NCBI RefSeq assembly: GCF_013387495.1
Contig: NZ_JABZEE010000011.1
Coordinates: 62,001-126,000, forward strand
Source of the DNA: Streptomyces sp. PKU-EA00015
GTDB taxonomy: Bacteria > Actinomycetota > Actinomycetes > Streptomycetales > Streptomycetaceae
DNA length: 64,000 nt
Reading direction: 5' to 3'
The notes under the pieces were generated by a model. That model did not search any database. It was not told where the DNA came from and saw only the letters and a program-made list of their open reading frames with translations. The position numbers were made by a program, and so were the translations under genes. Below are positions 1 through 8,993 of this stretch, piece after piece. How positions within the stretch are numbered: position 1 is the first letter of the stretch; each line of letters begins with the position of its first letter.

Positions 1-21
1 GGCACGGGGCGATGCAGGGAG

Positions 22-53
22 GGCGTCCTCCCGCGGACGGGCGGGAGGACGCC
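22..53 (-). terminator. Probable terminator downstream of thiC
   Basis: A GC-rich inverted repeat (arms about 22-33 and 41-53, read as GGCGTCCTCCCGC and its complement) lies just past the thiC stop codon on the minus strand. No clear T-tract follows, as is usual for Streptomyces terminators. Confidence 0.7.
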
Positions 54-69
54 GGGCCGTGACCGTGCG

Positions 70-1962
<1,893 letters not shown>

Positions 1963-2041
1963 GTGCAAAGGTGACACCACGCTAGCGTCATGTCTGGCGC
2001 GCTGAACAGAGGCCCCCTCTCGTTCTTGCGATGATCTGTCC

Positions 2042-3370
2042 GTGACCTCATCGCCGCAGCATCCCGAACAGCAGGGCCACGACCACGGCCATGTGCACAG
2101 TCACGGGCCGGCAGCGCCCGTCTCCCAGCACCTCCGCAAGGTCATCGCCGCGGTGCTGATCCCCTTCGCGACGGCCGTTCTCGTCGGCCTCGCCGTGCTG
2201 TGGCCGGGCGGGACGCCCGGCCACGAGCGCTCGGGGGTCGGCTTCGACCGGCAGACCGAGCAGGGCAAGGTGGTGAGCGTCGAGAGAGTCGACTGCAAGG
2301 ACGTCAACGCCGGCCAGGTCCCGCCGACGGGCGACACGTCGACGCCCCAGGGACGCGAGGCGGTCGCCGCGCAGCAGGGCGACTGCGGAAAGGCCACCGT
2401 CGAGGTCACCACCGGCAAGGACAAGGGCCGGAGGTTCGTCGAGATCGTCCAGCCCGACGCGCCGCGGCAGCTGCAGGAGGGCCAGGGCGTGGTGGTGGCG
2501 TACGCGCCGGACGCGCCCCGCGATCTGCAGTACTCGGTGACCGATGTGGACCGCGGATTCCCGATGGCCCTGCTGGCGGGCATCTTCGCCGTGGTGGTCG
2601 TCCTGGTCGGACGCATGCGCGGCGTGATGGCGCTGATCGCGCTCGCCGTCTCGTTCGCCGTGCTGACACTGTTCATCCTGCCCGCGATCCTGCAAGGTGC
2701 GAATCCGCTGATCGTCGCGTTGGTCGGGGCGAGCGCGATCATGCTCATCGCGCTCTACTCGTGCCACGGCATCACCGCGCGGACGTCGGTCGCCGTGCTG
2801 GGCACGCTGATCTCGCTGCTGCTGATCGGCCTGCTCGGCTCGCTGTTCATCGGCTGGGCCAGCCTCAGCGGCAACACCGACGACAACACCGGCCTGATCA
2901 AGGGCCTCTACCCGAACATCGACATGAGCGGCCTGCTGCTCGCCGGGGTCATCATCGGCTCGCTCGGCGTGCTCGACGACGTCACCGTGACCCAGACGTC
3001 GGCGGTGTGGGAACTGCACCGGGCCGACCCGGACATGGGGGCGCGTGCCCTCTACCGCTCCGCCATCCGGATCGGCCGCGACCACATCGCCTCGGTCGTC
3101 AACACGCTCGTCCTCGCCTACGCGGGCGCGGCGCTGCCGCTGCTGCTGCTGTTCTCGATCGCCCAGTCCAGCGTGGGCACGGTGGCCACCAGCGAGCTGG
3201 TGGCGGAGGAGATCGTACGGACCCTGGTGGGCTCGATCGGTCTGGTCGCCTCCGTGCCCCTGACCACCGCGCTCGCCGCCCTGGTCGTGTCCGCGGACCG
3301 CCCGGGCCGGGCGGTCGACAAGGCGGCCGCGCCCGCGCGGGGCGGCAGGGGGCGGCGCCGCAAGAAGTAG
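2042..3370 (+). CDS. YibE/F family multi-pass membrane protein
   Basis: A 442-residue membrane protein of the YibE/F family, whose substrate is not established. It starts with a His-rich N-terminus (GHDHGHVHSHG, which could bind metal), then one membrane segment at about residues 33-54. A soluble extracytoplasmic part with three Cys follows (about 60-175), then a block of six to seven hydrophobic segments with the family motif SLGVLDDVTVTQ. It ends in a basic GRGRRRKK tail. The GTG start at 2042 is the first in frame. It is divergent from thiC and convergent with ssgA, with a hairpin between the stops. Confidence 0.85.
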   Translation: MTSSPQHPEQQGHDHGHVHSHGPAAPVSQHLRKVIAAVLIPFATAVLVGLAVLWPGGTPGHERSGVGFDRQTEQGKVVSVERVDCKDVNAGQVPPTGDTSTPQGREAVAAQQGDCGKATVEVTTGKDKGRRFVEIVQPDAPRQLQEGQGVVVAYAPDAPRDLQYSVTDVDRGFPMALLAGIFAVVVVLVGRMRGVMALIALAVSFAVLTLFILPAILQGANPLIVALVGASAIMLIALYSCHGITARTSVAVLGTLISLLLIGLLGSLFIGWASLSGNTDDNTGLIKGLYPNIDMSGLLLAGVIIGSLGVLDDVTVTQTSAVWELHRADPDMGARALYRSAIRIGRDHIASVVNTLVLAYAGAALPLLLLFSIAQSSVGTVATSELVAEEIVRTLVGSIGLVASVPLTTALAALVVSADRPGRAVDKAAAPARGGRGRRRKK

Positions 3371-3375
3371 CCGGG

Positions 3376-3392
3376 CGGCCGGTGACCGGCCG
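3376..3392. terminator. Bidirectional hairpin between yibE/F-like gene and ssgA
   Basis: An 8-bp-arm inverted repeat (CGGCCGGT, one-base centre, ACCGGCCG) fills the gap between two convergent stop codons and can serve both strands. Confidence 0.55.
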
Positions 3393-3827
3393 TCAACCGG
3401 CGTTCTCCTCGGCCAGGATGCGCCCGAGCGCCTCCTCCAGGCTGACCTCGAAATCACCCAGCGCGAGCTCCTGGCCGAGCGGCACCAGCTTGTCCGTACG
3501 GTCGAGGAACGCGACGAGCGGCGGCGCACCGACGCGGAACAGCGCGGAATCGCTTCCGACGCGCAGGCGGATGTGGACGTCCGACAGCGCCTCGGGCCGG
3601 GTCGGCGCGATGTGCACGTCGCCGTCCCCGCTCGGCGTGTTGATCCCGTCGAGCAGCAGTTCCCGGCCGAAGGCCCAGGTCACAGGCGCGTCACCGGGAA
3701 GGTGGAAGGTCATCCGCACCGCGTACGGATCCGACGTGTCGTAGCGCAGCTCCACCGGGATCCGGAAGGACAGCTCCTCGGAAACGAGAAAACTCATCAG
3801 AACCTCGGCCTGGACCGACTCGCGCAT
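3393..3827 (-). CDS. ssgA: Sporulation and cell-division protein SsgA
   Basis: A member of the actinomycete-specific SsgA-like (SALP) family, which controls septum-site selection and sporulation-specific division in aerial hyphae. The protein matches SsgA itself: SFLVSEELSFRIPVELRY near the start, the RMTFHLPGDAPVTWAFGREL core, and FLDRTDKLVPLGQE near the end. I chose ATG 3827 (MRESVQAEVL, 144 aa) because GAGG lies upstream. ATG 3797 ten codons later is possible. The frame is open further upstream, but that part has no family resemblance. It lies directly downstream of its activator gene ssgR. Confidence 0.95.
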   Translation of the reverse strand: MRESVQAEVLMSFLVSEELSFRIPVELRYDTSDPYAVRMTFHLPGDAPVTWAFGRELLLDGINTPSGDGDVHIAPTRPEALSDVHIRLRVGSDSALFRVGAPPLVAFLDRTDKLVPLGQELALGDFEVSLEEALGRILAEENAG

Positions 3828-4030
3828 CACGTACCTCGCAGTAGCTGAAGCAATCAATGAACCGTGCTGACGAAAAGAGGAAAACGGCCAGGAACGATCG
3901 CTGCCGGCTCTCTTGACCTTGTCGACGCCATCGTGCTGGAAGCGGCAGCAGATCACAAGGAGTGATATTTCAGATACTGATAGAGAACGCAAGCGACGCC
4001 GACAGGCCGCCGATCCTTGCCTGTAGCTGT

Positions 4031-4741
4031 TCAACTGCCGAGTCCAGCCTGGCCTCTTGGTGCACGGGGAGGGAAAATGGCCATCGTCGCAGCCTTGTCA
4101 CCCGCTGTGATCGGGATGGCCGTGCAGACGGTGCCCAGCGCGTACTCCTGGCGTTGGACGACCGGTTCCCTGCGCCCGAGGGGTGCGAGCCGCTCCAGGA
4201 GCGCGGCCCGGTCGCGCACCGAAGGGGGCGTCACCGGCTGCACGGGGTGGCGGTCGAGGTGGTCGCGGCGGGTGTCCTCGTCGAGCCGGTTGAGCAGGCA
4301 CTGTCCGATCGCGCGGGCGTGCCCGGTCTCGCGGAAGTCGGCCCGTTCCCGGACGGCCGGGGTGTACGGCGAATCCGCGATCGCGACGAGCGCGATCTCG
4401 CCCTCGCGGTAGACGGCCAAGCAGACGGCGACGCCGATCGCGTCCCGCCAGTGCGTCAGTGAGTCCCCGACGGTGCGGCCACGATTCCGCACGCGCCCGC
4501 TCCCGGCCAGCCGGCCGATCGCGTCTCCGAGCGTGAACACGCCTTTGTCCCGGCGGAGATACTCCTCGTGCGTCAGGGTGCGCAGCAGGTGATAGGCGGT
4601 GGGCAGCGGAATGCCGGCTTCACGCGCGAGCTGCTTGGCGGGGGCTCCGCCCTCGTGCGCCCCCGCCGCCTCCAGCAGCCGGAGCGCACGCTGCACGGAG
4701 CCGATCAGGGTAGGGACAGCGGCGTTCGTAGCCCCGGCCAC
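4031..4741 (-). CDS. ssgR: IclR-type transcriptional regulator SsgR
   Basis: A 236-residue IclR-family protein. It has a winged helix at about residues 10-70 (AKQLAREAGIPLPTAYHLLR is the recognition region) followed by an effector-binding domain. In Streptomyces the IclR gene immediately upstream of ssgA is SsgR, the known direct activator of ssgA, and both position and orientation match here. A 203-bp gap separates it from the ssgA start, enough for a dedicated ssgA promoter. No convincing SsgR operator could be assigned by eye. Confidence 0.93.
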   Translation of the reverse strand: MAGATNAAVPTLIGSVQRALRLLEAAGAHEGGAPAKQLAREAGIPLPTAYHLLRTLTHEEYLRRDKGVFTLGDAIGRLAGSGRVRNRGRTVGDSLTHWRDAIGVAVCLAVYREGEIALVAIADSPYTPAVRERADFRETGHARAIGQCLLNRLDEDTRRDHLDRHPVQPVTPPSVRDRAALLERLAPLGRREPVVQRQEYALGTVCTAIPITAGDKAATMAIFPPRAPRGQAGLGS

Positions 4742-5004
4742 AGGTCACCCCCAGGCGTGGTGACGGGCAGCGTGCCCGCCCGCGGGGGCCGCCCCCGCGC
4801 GGCCGCCGCGACCCCGGATCCTGAACAGCCGGCCTGAACAGGCGGTCAGCCCCGGGCCGGCATGGTGGTCCGGCCGGCGCACAGGTGCGCAGAGATATCC
4901 GAGGGGGCGGCAGAGACCTGCCACTCTAAGGGCAGCACCCGGCACGGGGCGGGCTTTGTCCGGCCCGTTCCCCCGGCCGGGCTAACGGACGTCCGGCGCC
5001 CCGC
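4742..5004. other. Intergenic region upstream of ssgR, no gene seen
   Basis: About 260 bp between the ssgR start and the stop of the small DUF5326 gene, both leftward. It must hold the ssgR promoter. I see no convincing ORF, operator or strong hairpin. Confidence 0.4.
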
Positions 5005-5226
5005 TCACCAGTCCTCGCGCGACGAACCCGAGGACGCCATGAACTTGCGTACGAGGAAGACCAGTCCGCCGACCAGCGCGACGAAGAGCAGCACCTTGAA
5101 GAGGACGCTGATCACGAACCAGACGATGCTCGTGATCAGACCGCCGAACACGGCAAGGGCGATGACAGGCACCGCGATCCACTTCACCCACCAGGGCATC
5201 CCCGTGAACATCTCCCGCACGGCCAT
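5005..5226 (-). CDS. DUF5326 family small membrane protein
   Basis: A 73-residue protein with two closely spaced hydrophobic stretches (about 14-32 and 36-58, VFGGLITSIVWFVISVLFKV and VLLFVALVGGLVFLV) and a polar tail ending SSREDW. It resembles the DUF5326 proteins common in Streptomyces, whose function is unknown. It lies downstream of, and in the same orientation as, the cupin gene. Assignment rests on overall pattern, not a diagnostic motif. Confidence 0.75.
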   Translation of the reverse strand: MAVREMFTGMPWWVKWIAVPVIALAVFGGLITSIVWFVISVLFKVLLFVALVGGLVFLVRKFMASSGSSREDW

Positions 5227-5347
5227 CGTCCTTACCTCGTTTCTCCGACTGCGTGCCTTCGATGCTAGGCGGCGGGAGGCCGTGTCCGGGGGCCCGCGAT
5301 CCCTTGAAGTCCCCTGAGTGAACCCCTAGGGACCGTGCGGGTCCGGA

Positions 5348-5665
5348 TCAGCTCTCGGGGGGAGAGAAGACCACCATGACCCGCAGGTCCTCGCTGATGT
5401 GATGGAACTTGTGGGGCACCCCCGCCGGCACGTAGACGACACTGCCCCGCCCGACCTGGGTGGTCTCCATGCCCACCGTGATCGAGGCACGGCCGCTGAC
5501 GACGAAGTAGACCTCGTCCTGGTTGTGGGGCAGTTGCGGATCGACCTGTCCGGCGTCCAGCGCGTAGAGGCCGACCGACATGTTCCGCTCCCGCAGGAAC
5601 TGCAGATACGCGCCCTCGTTGGCAGCGCGTTCCGCCTCCAGCTCATCCAGTCGGAATGCCTTCAT
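5348..5665 (-). CDS. Small single-domain cupin protein
   Basis: A 105-residue cupin. The first cupin motif reads PQLPHNQDEVYFVVSGRA and the second GSVVYVPAGVPHKFHHI, giving the His/Glu and His ligands expected to hold one metal ion in a beta-barrel. Proteins this small usually bind a small molecule or act as simple dioxygenases or isomerases. The substrate cannot be told. Its ATG at 5665 faces the holin-like gene, so a short divergent promoter of about 50 bp is shared. Confidence 0.85.
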   Translation of the reverse strand: MKAFRLDELEAERAANEGAYLQFLRERNMSVGLYALDAGQVDPQLPHNQDEVYFVVSGRASITVGMETTQVGRGSVVYVPAGVPHKFHHISEDLRVMVVFSPPES

Positions 5666-5712
5666 CCGCCCGCCCCTGCCCTTGGCCCGATACGTCTGCC
5701 ACGATCAGACAC

Positions 5713-6090
5713 ATGATGAATTTCCTAGTCAAGACGATCGCCAATGCGGGGGCCCTGCTGGTGGCCATCTGGCTCCTGCAGGACATCACCCTCACCGGTG
5801 ACAGCACCGGCAAGAAGGCGTGGACCCTCATCCTGGTGGCGCTGATCTTCGGCCTGGTGAACTTCTTCGTCAAGCCTGTGGTGAAGCTGCTCACGCTGCC
5901 GCTGTTCATCCTCACCCTCGGCCTGATCACCCTGGTCATCAACGCGCTCATGCTGTTGCTGACCTCGTGGCTCGCCGACGAACTCGATCTGAACTTCCAT
6001 GTGGAGGGCTTCTGGACCGCCGTGCTGGGCGGCCTGATCATCTCCGTCGTCTCGTGGGCGCTGAACGTCGTCCTGCCCGAGAAGGACTGA
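5713..6090 (+). CDS. Phage holin family (superfamily IV) membrane protein
   Basis: A 125-residue protein with four hydrophobic segments and the FGLVNFFVKPVVKLLTLP stretch typical of the Phage_holin_4_2 family, widespread in bacteria outside prophages and functionally unclear. There is no phage gene nearby. Start choice: ATG 5713 or the adjacent ATG 5716. The frame is open from 5656, but that would overlap the divergent cupin start. Confidence 0.85.
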   Translation: MMNFLVKTIANAGALLVAIWLLQDITLTGDSTGKKAWTLILVALIFGLVNFFVKPVVKLLTLPLFILTLGLITLVINALMLLLTSWLADELDLNFHVEGFWTAVLGGLIISVVSWALNVVLPEKD

Positions 6091-6141
6091 GCACGGTATG
6101 AGGTCCGGCATCGCACGAGACGCGGCCCAGGAGCGGCCGGC

Positions 6142-7275
6142 ATGACCGGTGCACCCCGGGGAGACGGCACACGAGCGGTACGGGCGGGGCTGCCCGATCC
6201 GGTGAAGTACGAACCGCCGCTGCCGGGCCCCGTCTTCGCGGCCCACTTCCATCTGCCGGGCGAGCCCACCGGCCCCTACACCTACGGCCGCGACGAGAAC
6301 CCGACCTGGACCCGCCTGGAGCAGGCGATCAGCGAACTGGAGGCGCCGGGAGAGGCCGTCGAGACGGTCGCGTTCTCGTCCGGGATGGCGGCGGTCTCCG
6401 CCGTTCTCCTGTCCCAGCTGCGGTCCGGCGACGCGGTCGTCCTGCCCTCCGACGGCTACCAGGCACTGCCCCTGGTCCGTGAACAGCTGCAGGCGTACGG
6501 CATCGAGGTCCGCACGGCCCCCACCGGCGGCGACGCACAGCTGTCCGTCCTCGACGGGGCACGACTGCTGTGGATCGAGACGCCGTCCAACCCCGGCCTC
6601 GACGTGTGCGACGTACGGCGCCTGACCGAGGCCGCGCACGCCGCCGGCGCGCTCGTCGCCGTCGACAACACGCTCGCCACCCCGCTCGGTCAGCGGCCGC
6701 TGGATCTCGGCGCCGACTTCTCGGTGGCCAGCGACACCAAGGGCATGACGGGACACGGCGACCTCCTGCTCGGTCATGTGACGTGCCGCGACACCGCCCT
6801 GGCGGCAGGCGTGCGGCGCTGGCGGAAGATCGTCGGGGCCATTCCGGGACCGATGGAGGCGTGGCTCGCCCATCGTTCGCTCGCCACCCTGCACCTGCGT
6901 GCCGACCGGCAGTGCGCGAACGCCCTGGCGCTCGCGCAGGCCCTCGGGGCACGCCCGGAGGTGACCGGCCTGCGCTACCCGGGACTGGCCACCGACCCCT
7001 CGCACGCGGTCGCGTCCCGGCAGATGCGGCGCTTCGGGTGCGTGGTCTCCTTCGTCCTGCCCGACCGGGCGCACGCGGAACGCTTCCTGGACGGGCTGCG
7101 ACTCGTCGACGACGCCACCAGCTTCGGCGGGGTGCGCTCCACGGCAGAGCGGCGGGGACGCTGGGGCGGCGACGCCGTCCCCGAGGGCTTCGTCCGCTTC
7201 TCCGCCGGCGCGGAGGACGCCCAGGACCTGGTGGCCGACGTACTGCGGGCGCTGGACGAGGCGGCCGCCCGCTGA
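6142..7275 (+). CDS. Cystathionine gamma-lyase/synthase-like PLP enzyme
   Basis: A 377-residue fold-type I PLP enzyme of the Cys/Met metabolism family. Landmarks are FSSGMAAVSAVL (cofactor phosphate region), WIETPSNPGLDVCD, VAVDNTLATP and the probable Schiff-base lysine in SVASDTKGMTGHGD. Family members act in gamma-elimination or replacement on cystathionine, homocysteine or methionine. Lyase versus synthase cannot be decided from sequence. The active-site block reads SDTKGMTGHGD where SxTKYxxGHSD is usual, so specificity may differ. It is followed by a strong hairpin and a LysR gene in the same direction. Confidence 0.88.
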   Translation: MTGAPRGDGTRAVRAGLPDPVKYEPPLPGPVFAAHFHLPGEPTGPYTYGRDENPTWTRLEQAISELEAPGEAVETVAFSSGMAAVSAVLLSQLRSGDAVVLPSDGYQALPLVREQLQAYGIEVRTAPTGGDAQLSVLDGARLLWIETPSNPGLDVCDVRRLTEAAHAAGALVAVDNTLATPLGQRPLDLGADFSVASDTKGMTGHGDLLLGHVTCRDTALAAGVRRWRKIVGAIPGPMEAWLAHRSLATLHLRADRQCANALALAQALGARPEVTGLRYPGLATDPSHAVASRQMRRFGCVVSFVLPDRAHAERFLDGLRLVDDATSFGGVRSTAERRGRWGGDAVPEGFVRFSAGAEDAQDLVADVLRALDEAAAR

Positions 7276-7345
7276 CGGCCCTGGCAGGCGCTTAGGGCAC
7301 AGGGCCCGGCCGGAAGGGCACCGTGGAGGACCGGGCGGCTCTGGC

Positions 7346-7385
7346 GAACGGTCCGAGCCTCCCCCCTCGCGGCTCGGACCGTTCC
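7346..7385 (+). terminator. Terminator after the PLP lyase gene
   Basis: A 14-bp inverted repeat (GAACGGTCCGAGCC at 7346-7359 against GGCTCGGACCGTTC ending at 7384) with an 11-nt C/T-rich loop, followed by CGGTTCC. Confidence 0.85.
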
Positions 7386-7440
7386 GGTTCCTCGCGTTCC
7401 TGTGCGCCGAGAACCGTGCGTTCAAGGCTAGTTGACTGTG

Positions 7441-7490
7441 CGTCAGTGTCCAATCACGCTGACGACAGAGACCTATCGACTTATTTATAG
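7441..7490 (+). promoter_or_regulatory. Probable LysR operator/promoter region
   Basis: Two dyads precede the LysR gene: CGTCAG-N12-CTGACG (7441-7464) and CTAT-N10-ATAG (7473-7490). The second lies in an unusually AT-rich patch (TTATTTATAG). LysR proteins normally bind T-N11-A type dyads upstream of their own gene, so these are good candidates for an autoregulatory site. Confidence 0.5.
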
Positions 7491-7533
7491 TTGGCCGGGT
7501 TCGGGCGCAACGTCGGACAGAGAGGGACATGGC

Positions 7534-8424
7534 ATGGATCTGGCCCTGCTGCGCACATTCGTCACGGTGCACCGGGCCGGCTCCTTCACCCGCGCCGCGG
7601 CGCTGCTCGGCCTGTCCCAGCCGGCCGTCACCGGCCAGATACGCACGCTCGAACGACAGCTCGGCCGCCCCCTGTTCCTGCGCCGGGCCCGCGGTGTCAC
7701 CCCGACCACCATGGGAGACGAACTCGCCCACCGGGCCGCCCCGCATCTGGACGCCCTCCTGGAGATCGCCGAGGCCGGACTCGACGACGAGTCGCCGGTC
7801 CGCACGATCCACCTCGCCGGACCGCCCGAGTTCACCGCCCTGCGCGCCCTGCCCGCCCTCGCTCCTCTGATCGGCCGGGGCCTCGCTCTGCGCACCTCGT
7901 TCGGCAACGCCGAGGAGACCCTCGAAGGTCTCGCCGCCGGCCACCACGACGTCGCCATCGCCACCACGCGGCCCCGTGGACGGCTGCTCGCCTCGACCGC
8001 CCTGTGCGACGAGGAGCACGTCCTCGTCGCCGCGCCCAGGTGGGCGGCCCGCCTGGGGCCGGACGAGCTCCGCGAGGACCATGTCGTCCTCGAGCAGCTG
8101 CCGGTCGTGGAGGTGCACGAGTCCCTGCCCCTCGTCTCCCGCTACTGGCACGCCGTCTTCGACTCGCCTCCGGCCGCTGCCGGCGCCGTCATCGCACCCG
8201 ATCTGCGCGCGGTGCTGGAGGCCGCCGCTGCCGGCGCGGGCCTCGCCGTCCTGCCGCGCTACCTGTGCGAGGACGCGCTCGCACAGGGCCGGGTCGTCAC
8301 CCTCCTCGAGCCTCCCGTGCCCCCGCTGCGTACGTACTTCCTCGTCATACGCACCGGGACACTGGCCCACCCCCATGTCGCGCAGGCCCACGAGAAGCTG
8401 TTGCGCGCGGCCGAGGACTGGTGA
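7534..8424 (+). CDS. LysR family transcriptional regulator
   Basis: A 296-residue LysR-type regulator. The winged helix at residues 1-60 reads MDLALLRTFVTVHRAGSFTR and LGLSQPAVTGQIRTLE. The rest is a periplasmic-binding-protein-like effector domain. The ATG at 7534 was chosen because AGAGGG lies just upstream and the HTH begins at once; the frame is open back to 7432. Effector and targets are unknown. The nearest co-oriented gene is the PLP lyase, separated by a terminator, so control of that gene is only a guess. Confidence 0.93.
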   Translation: MDLALLRTFVTVHRAGSFTRAAALLGLSQPAVTGQIRTLERQLGRPLFLRRARGVTPTTMGDELAHRAAPHLDALLEIAEAGLDDESPVRTIHLAGPPEFTALRALPALAPLIGRGLALRTSFGNAEETLEGLAAGHHDVAIATTRPRGRLLASTALCDEEHVLVAAPRWAARLGPDELREDHVVLEQLPVVEVHESLPLVSRYWHAVFDSPPAAAGAVIAPDLRAVLEAAAAGAGLAVLPRYLCEDALAQGRVVTLLEPPVPPLRTYFLVIRTGTLAHPHVAQAHEKLLRAAEDW

Positions 8425-8485
8425 GGCGCGGCACGCGAGGGGCCACAGGAGTTTCAGAAGCGGCGACATGGGCCACTCTCTTGCC

Positions 8486-8965
8486 ATGACCGAACGACCA
8501 GTGGTCAAGCGCACCGCACGCGCCATTCTGCTCGACGGGAACGACCTCGTCCTGATCAAGCGCACCAAGCCCGGTGTCGACCCCTACTGGCTCACGCCGG
8601 GCGGCGGCGTCGAGCCGGAGGACGCCACCGTCGTCGACGCCCTTCACCGTGAGGTCCACGAGGAGCTCGGGGCCAAGATCACCGACGTGGTGCCGTGCTT
8701 CGTGGACACGGTCGAGCACATCGCCGACGGCGGCGTGACCGGCGTGAAGGTGCAGCACTTCTTCGTCTGCCGCCTGGAGTCCATGGACCCGTCACTGCGG
8801 CACGGTCCGGAGGTCGACGAGCCGTGCGGGGAGTACGAGATCGTACGCGTCCCGTTCAGCAGGGTCGGGATCGCCGCGGTCCACCTGGTGCCGCTCTCCC
8901 TGCGCCACTACCTGGACGGCAACATCGAGGGCGTGCGGGCGATGCACGCCCCCGACCTGGGCTGA
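8486..8965 (+). CDS. Nudix hydrolase
   Basis: A 159-residue Nudix-fold protein. The Nudix box is recognisable as GGGVEPEDATVVDALHREVH followed by EELG, with the REVHEELG catalytic core intact. Spacing between the first Gly and the REVxEE core is one residue longer than canonical. Such enzymes cleave nucleoside diphosphates linked to another moiety, and the substrate cannot be inferred. ATG 8486 is preferred; ATG 8468 in the same frame would add six residues. It ends 28 bp before the convergent stop of the flavohaemoglobin-like gene. Confidence 0.88.
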   Translation: MTERPVVKRTARAILLDGNDLVLIKRTKPGVDPYWLTPGGGVEPEDATVVDALHREVHEELGAKITDVVPCFVDTVEHIADGGVTGVKVQHFFVCRLESMDPSLRHGPEVDEPCGEYEIVRVPFSRVGIAAVHLVPLSLRHYLDGNIEGVRAMHAPDLG

Positions 8966-8993
8966 TGCCCACGACGGCGCCGCGCCGCGTCGC

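Noticed and set aside
5713..6090. Holin-like gene as a sign of a prophage
   Set aside because: The gene belongs to a family common in non-phage contexts. No integrase, capsid, lysin or attachment site is nearby.
5725..8568. Long minus-strand frame of about 950 codons across the holin, PLP lyase and LysR genes
   Set aside because: It covers three well-supported plus-strand genes and is low-complexity Arg/Gly/Ala/Pro sequence typical of GC-rich shadows. The same holds for the long frames at 166-1974, 21335-23254, 23217-25316, 24419-26566, 25747-28581, 54025-56934 and 57620-59788.
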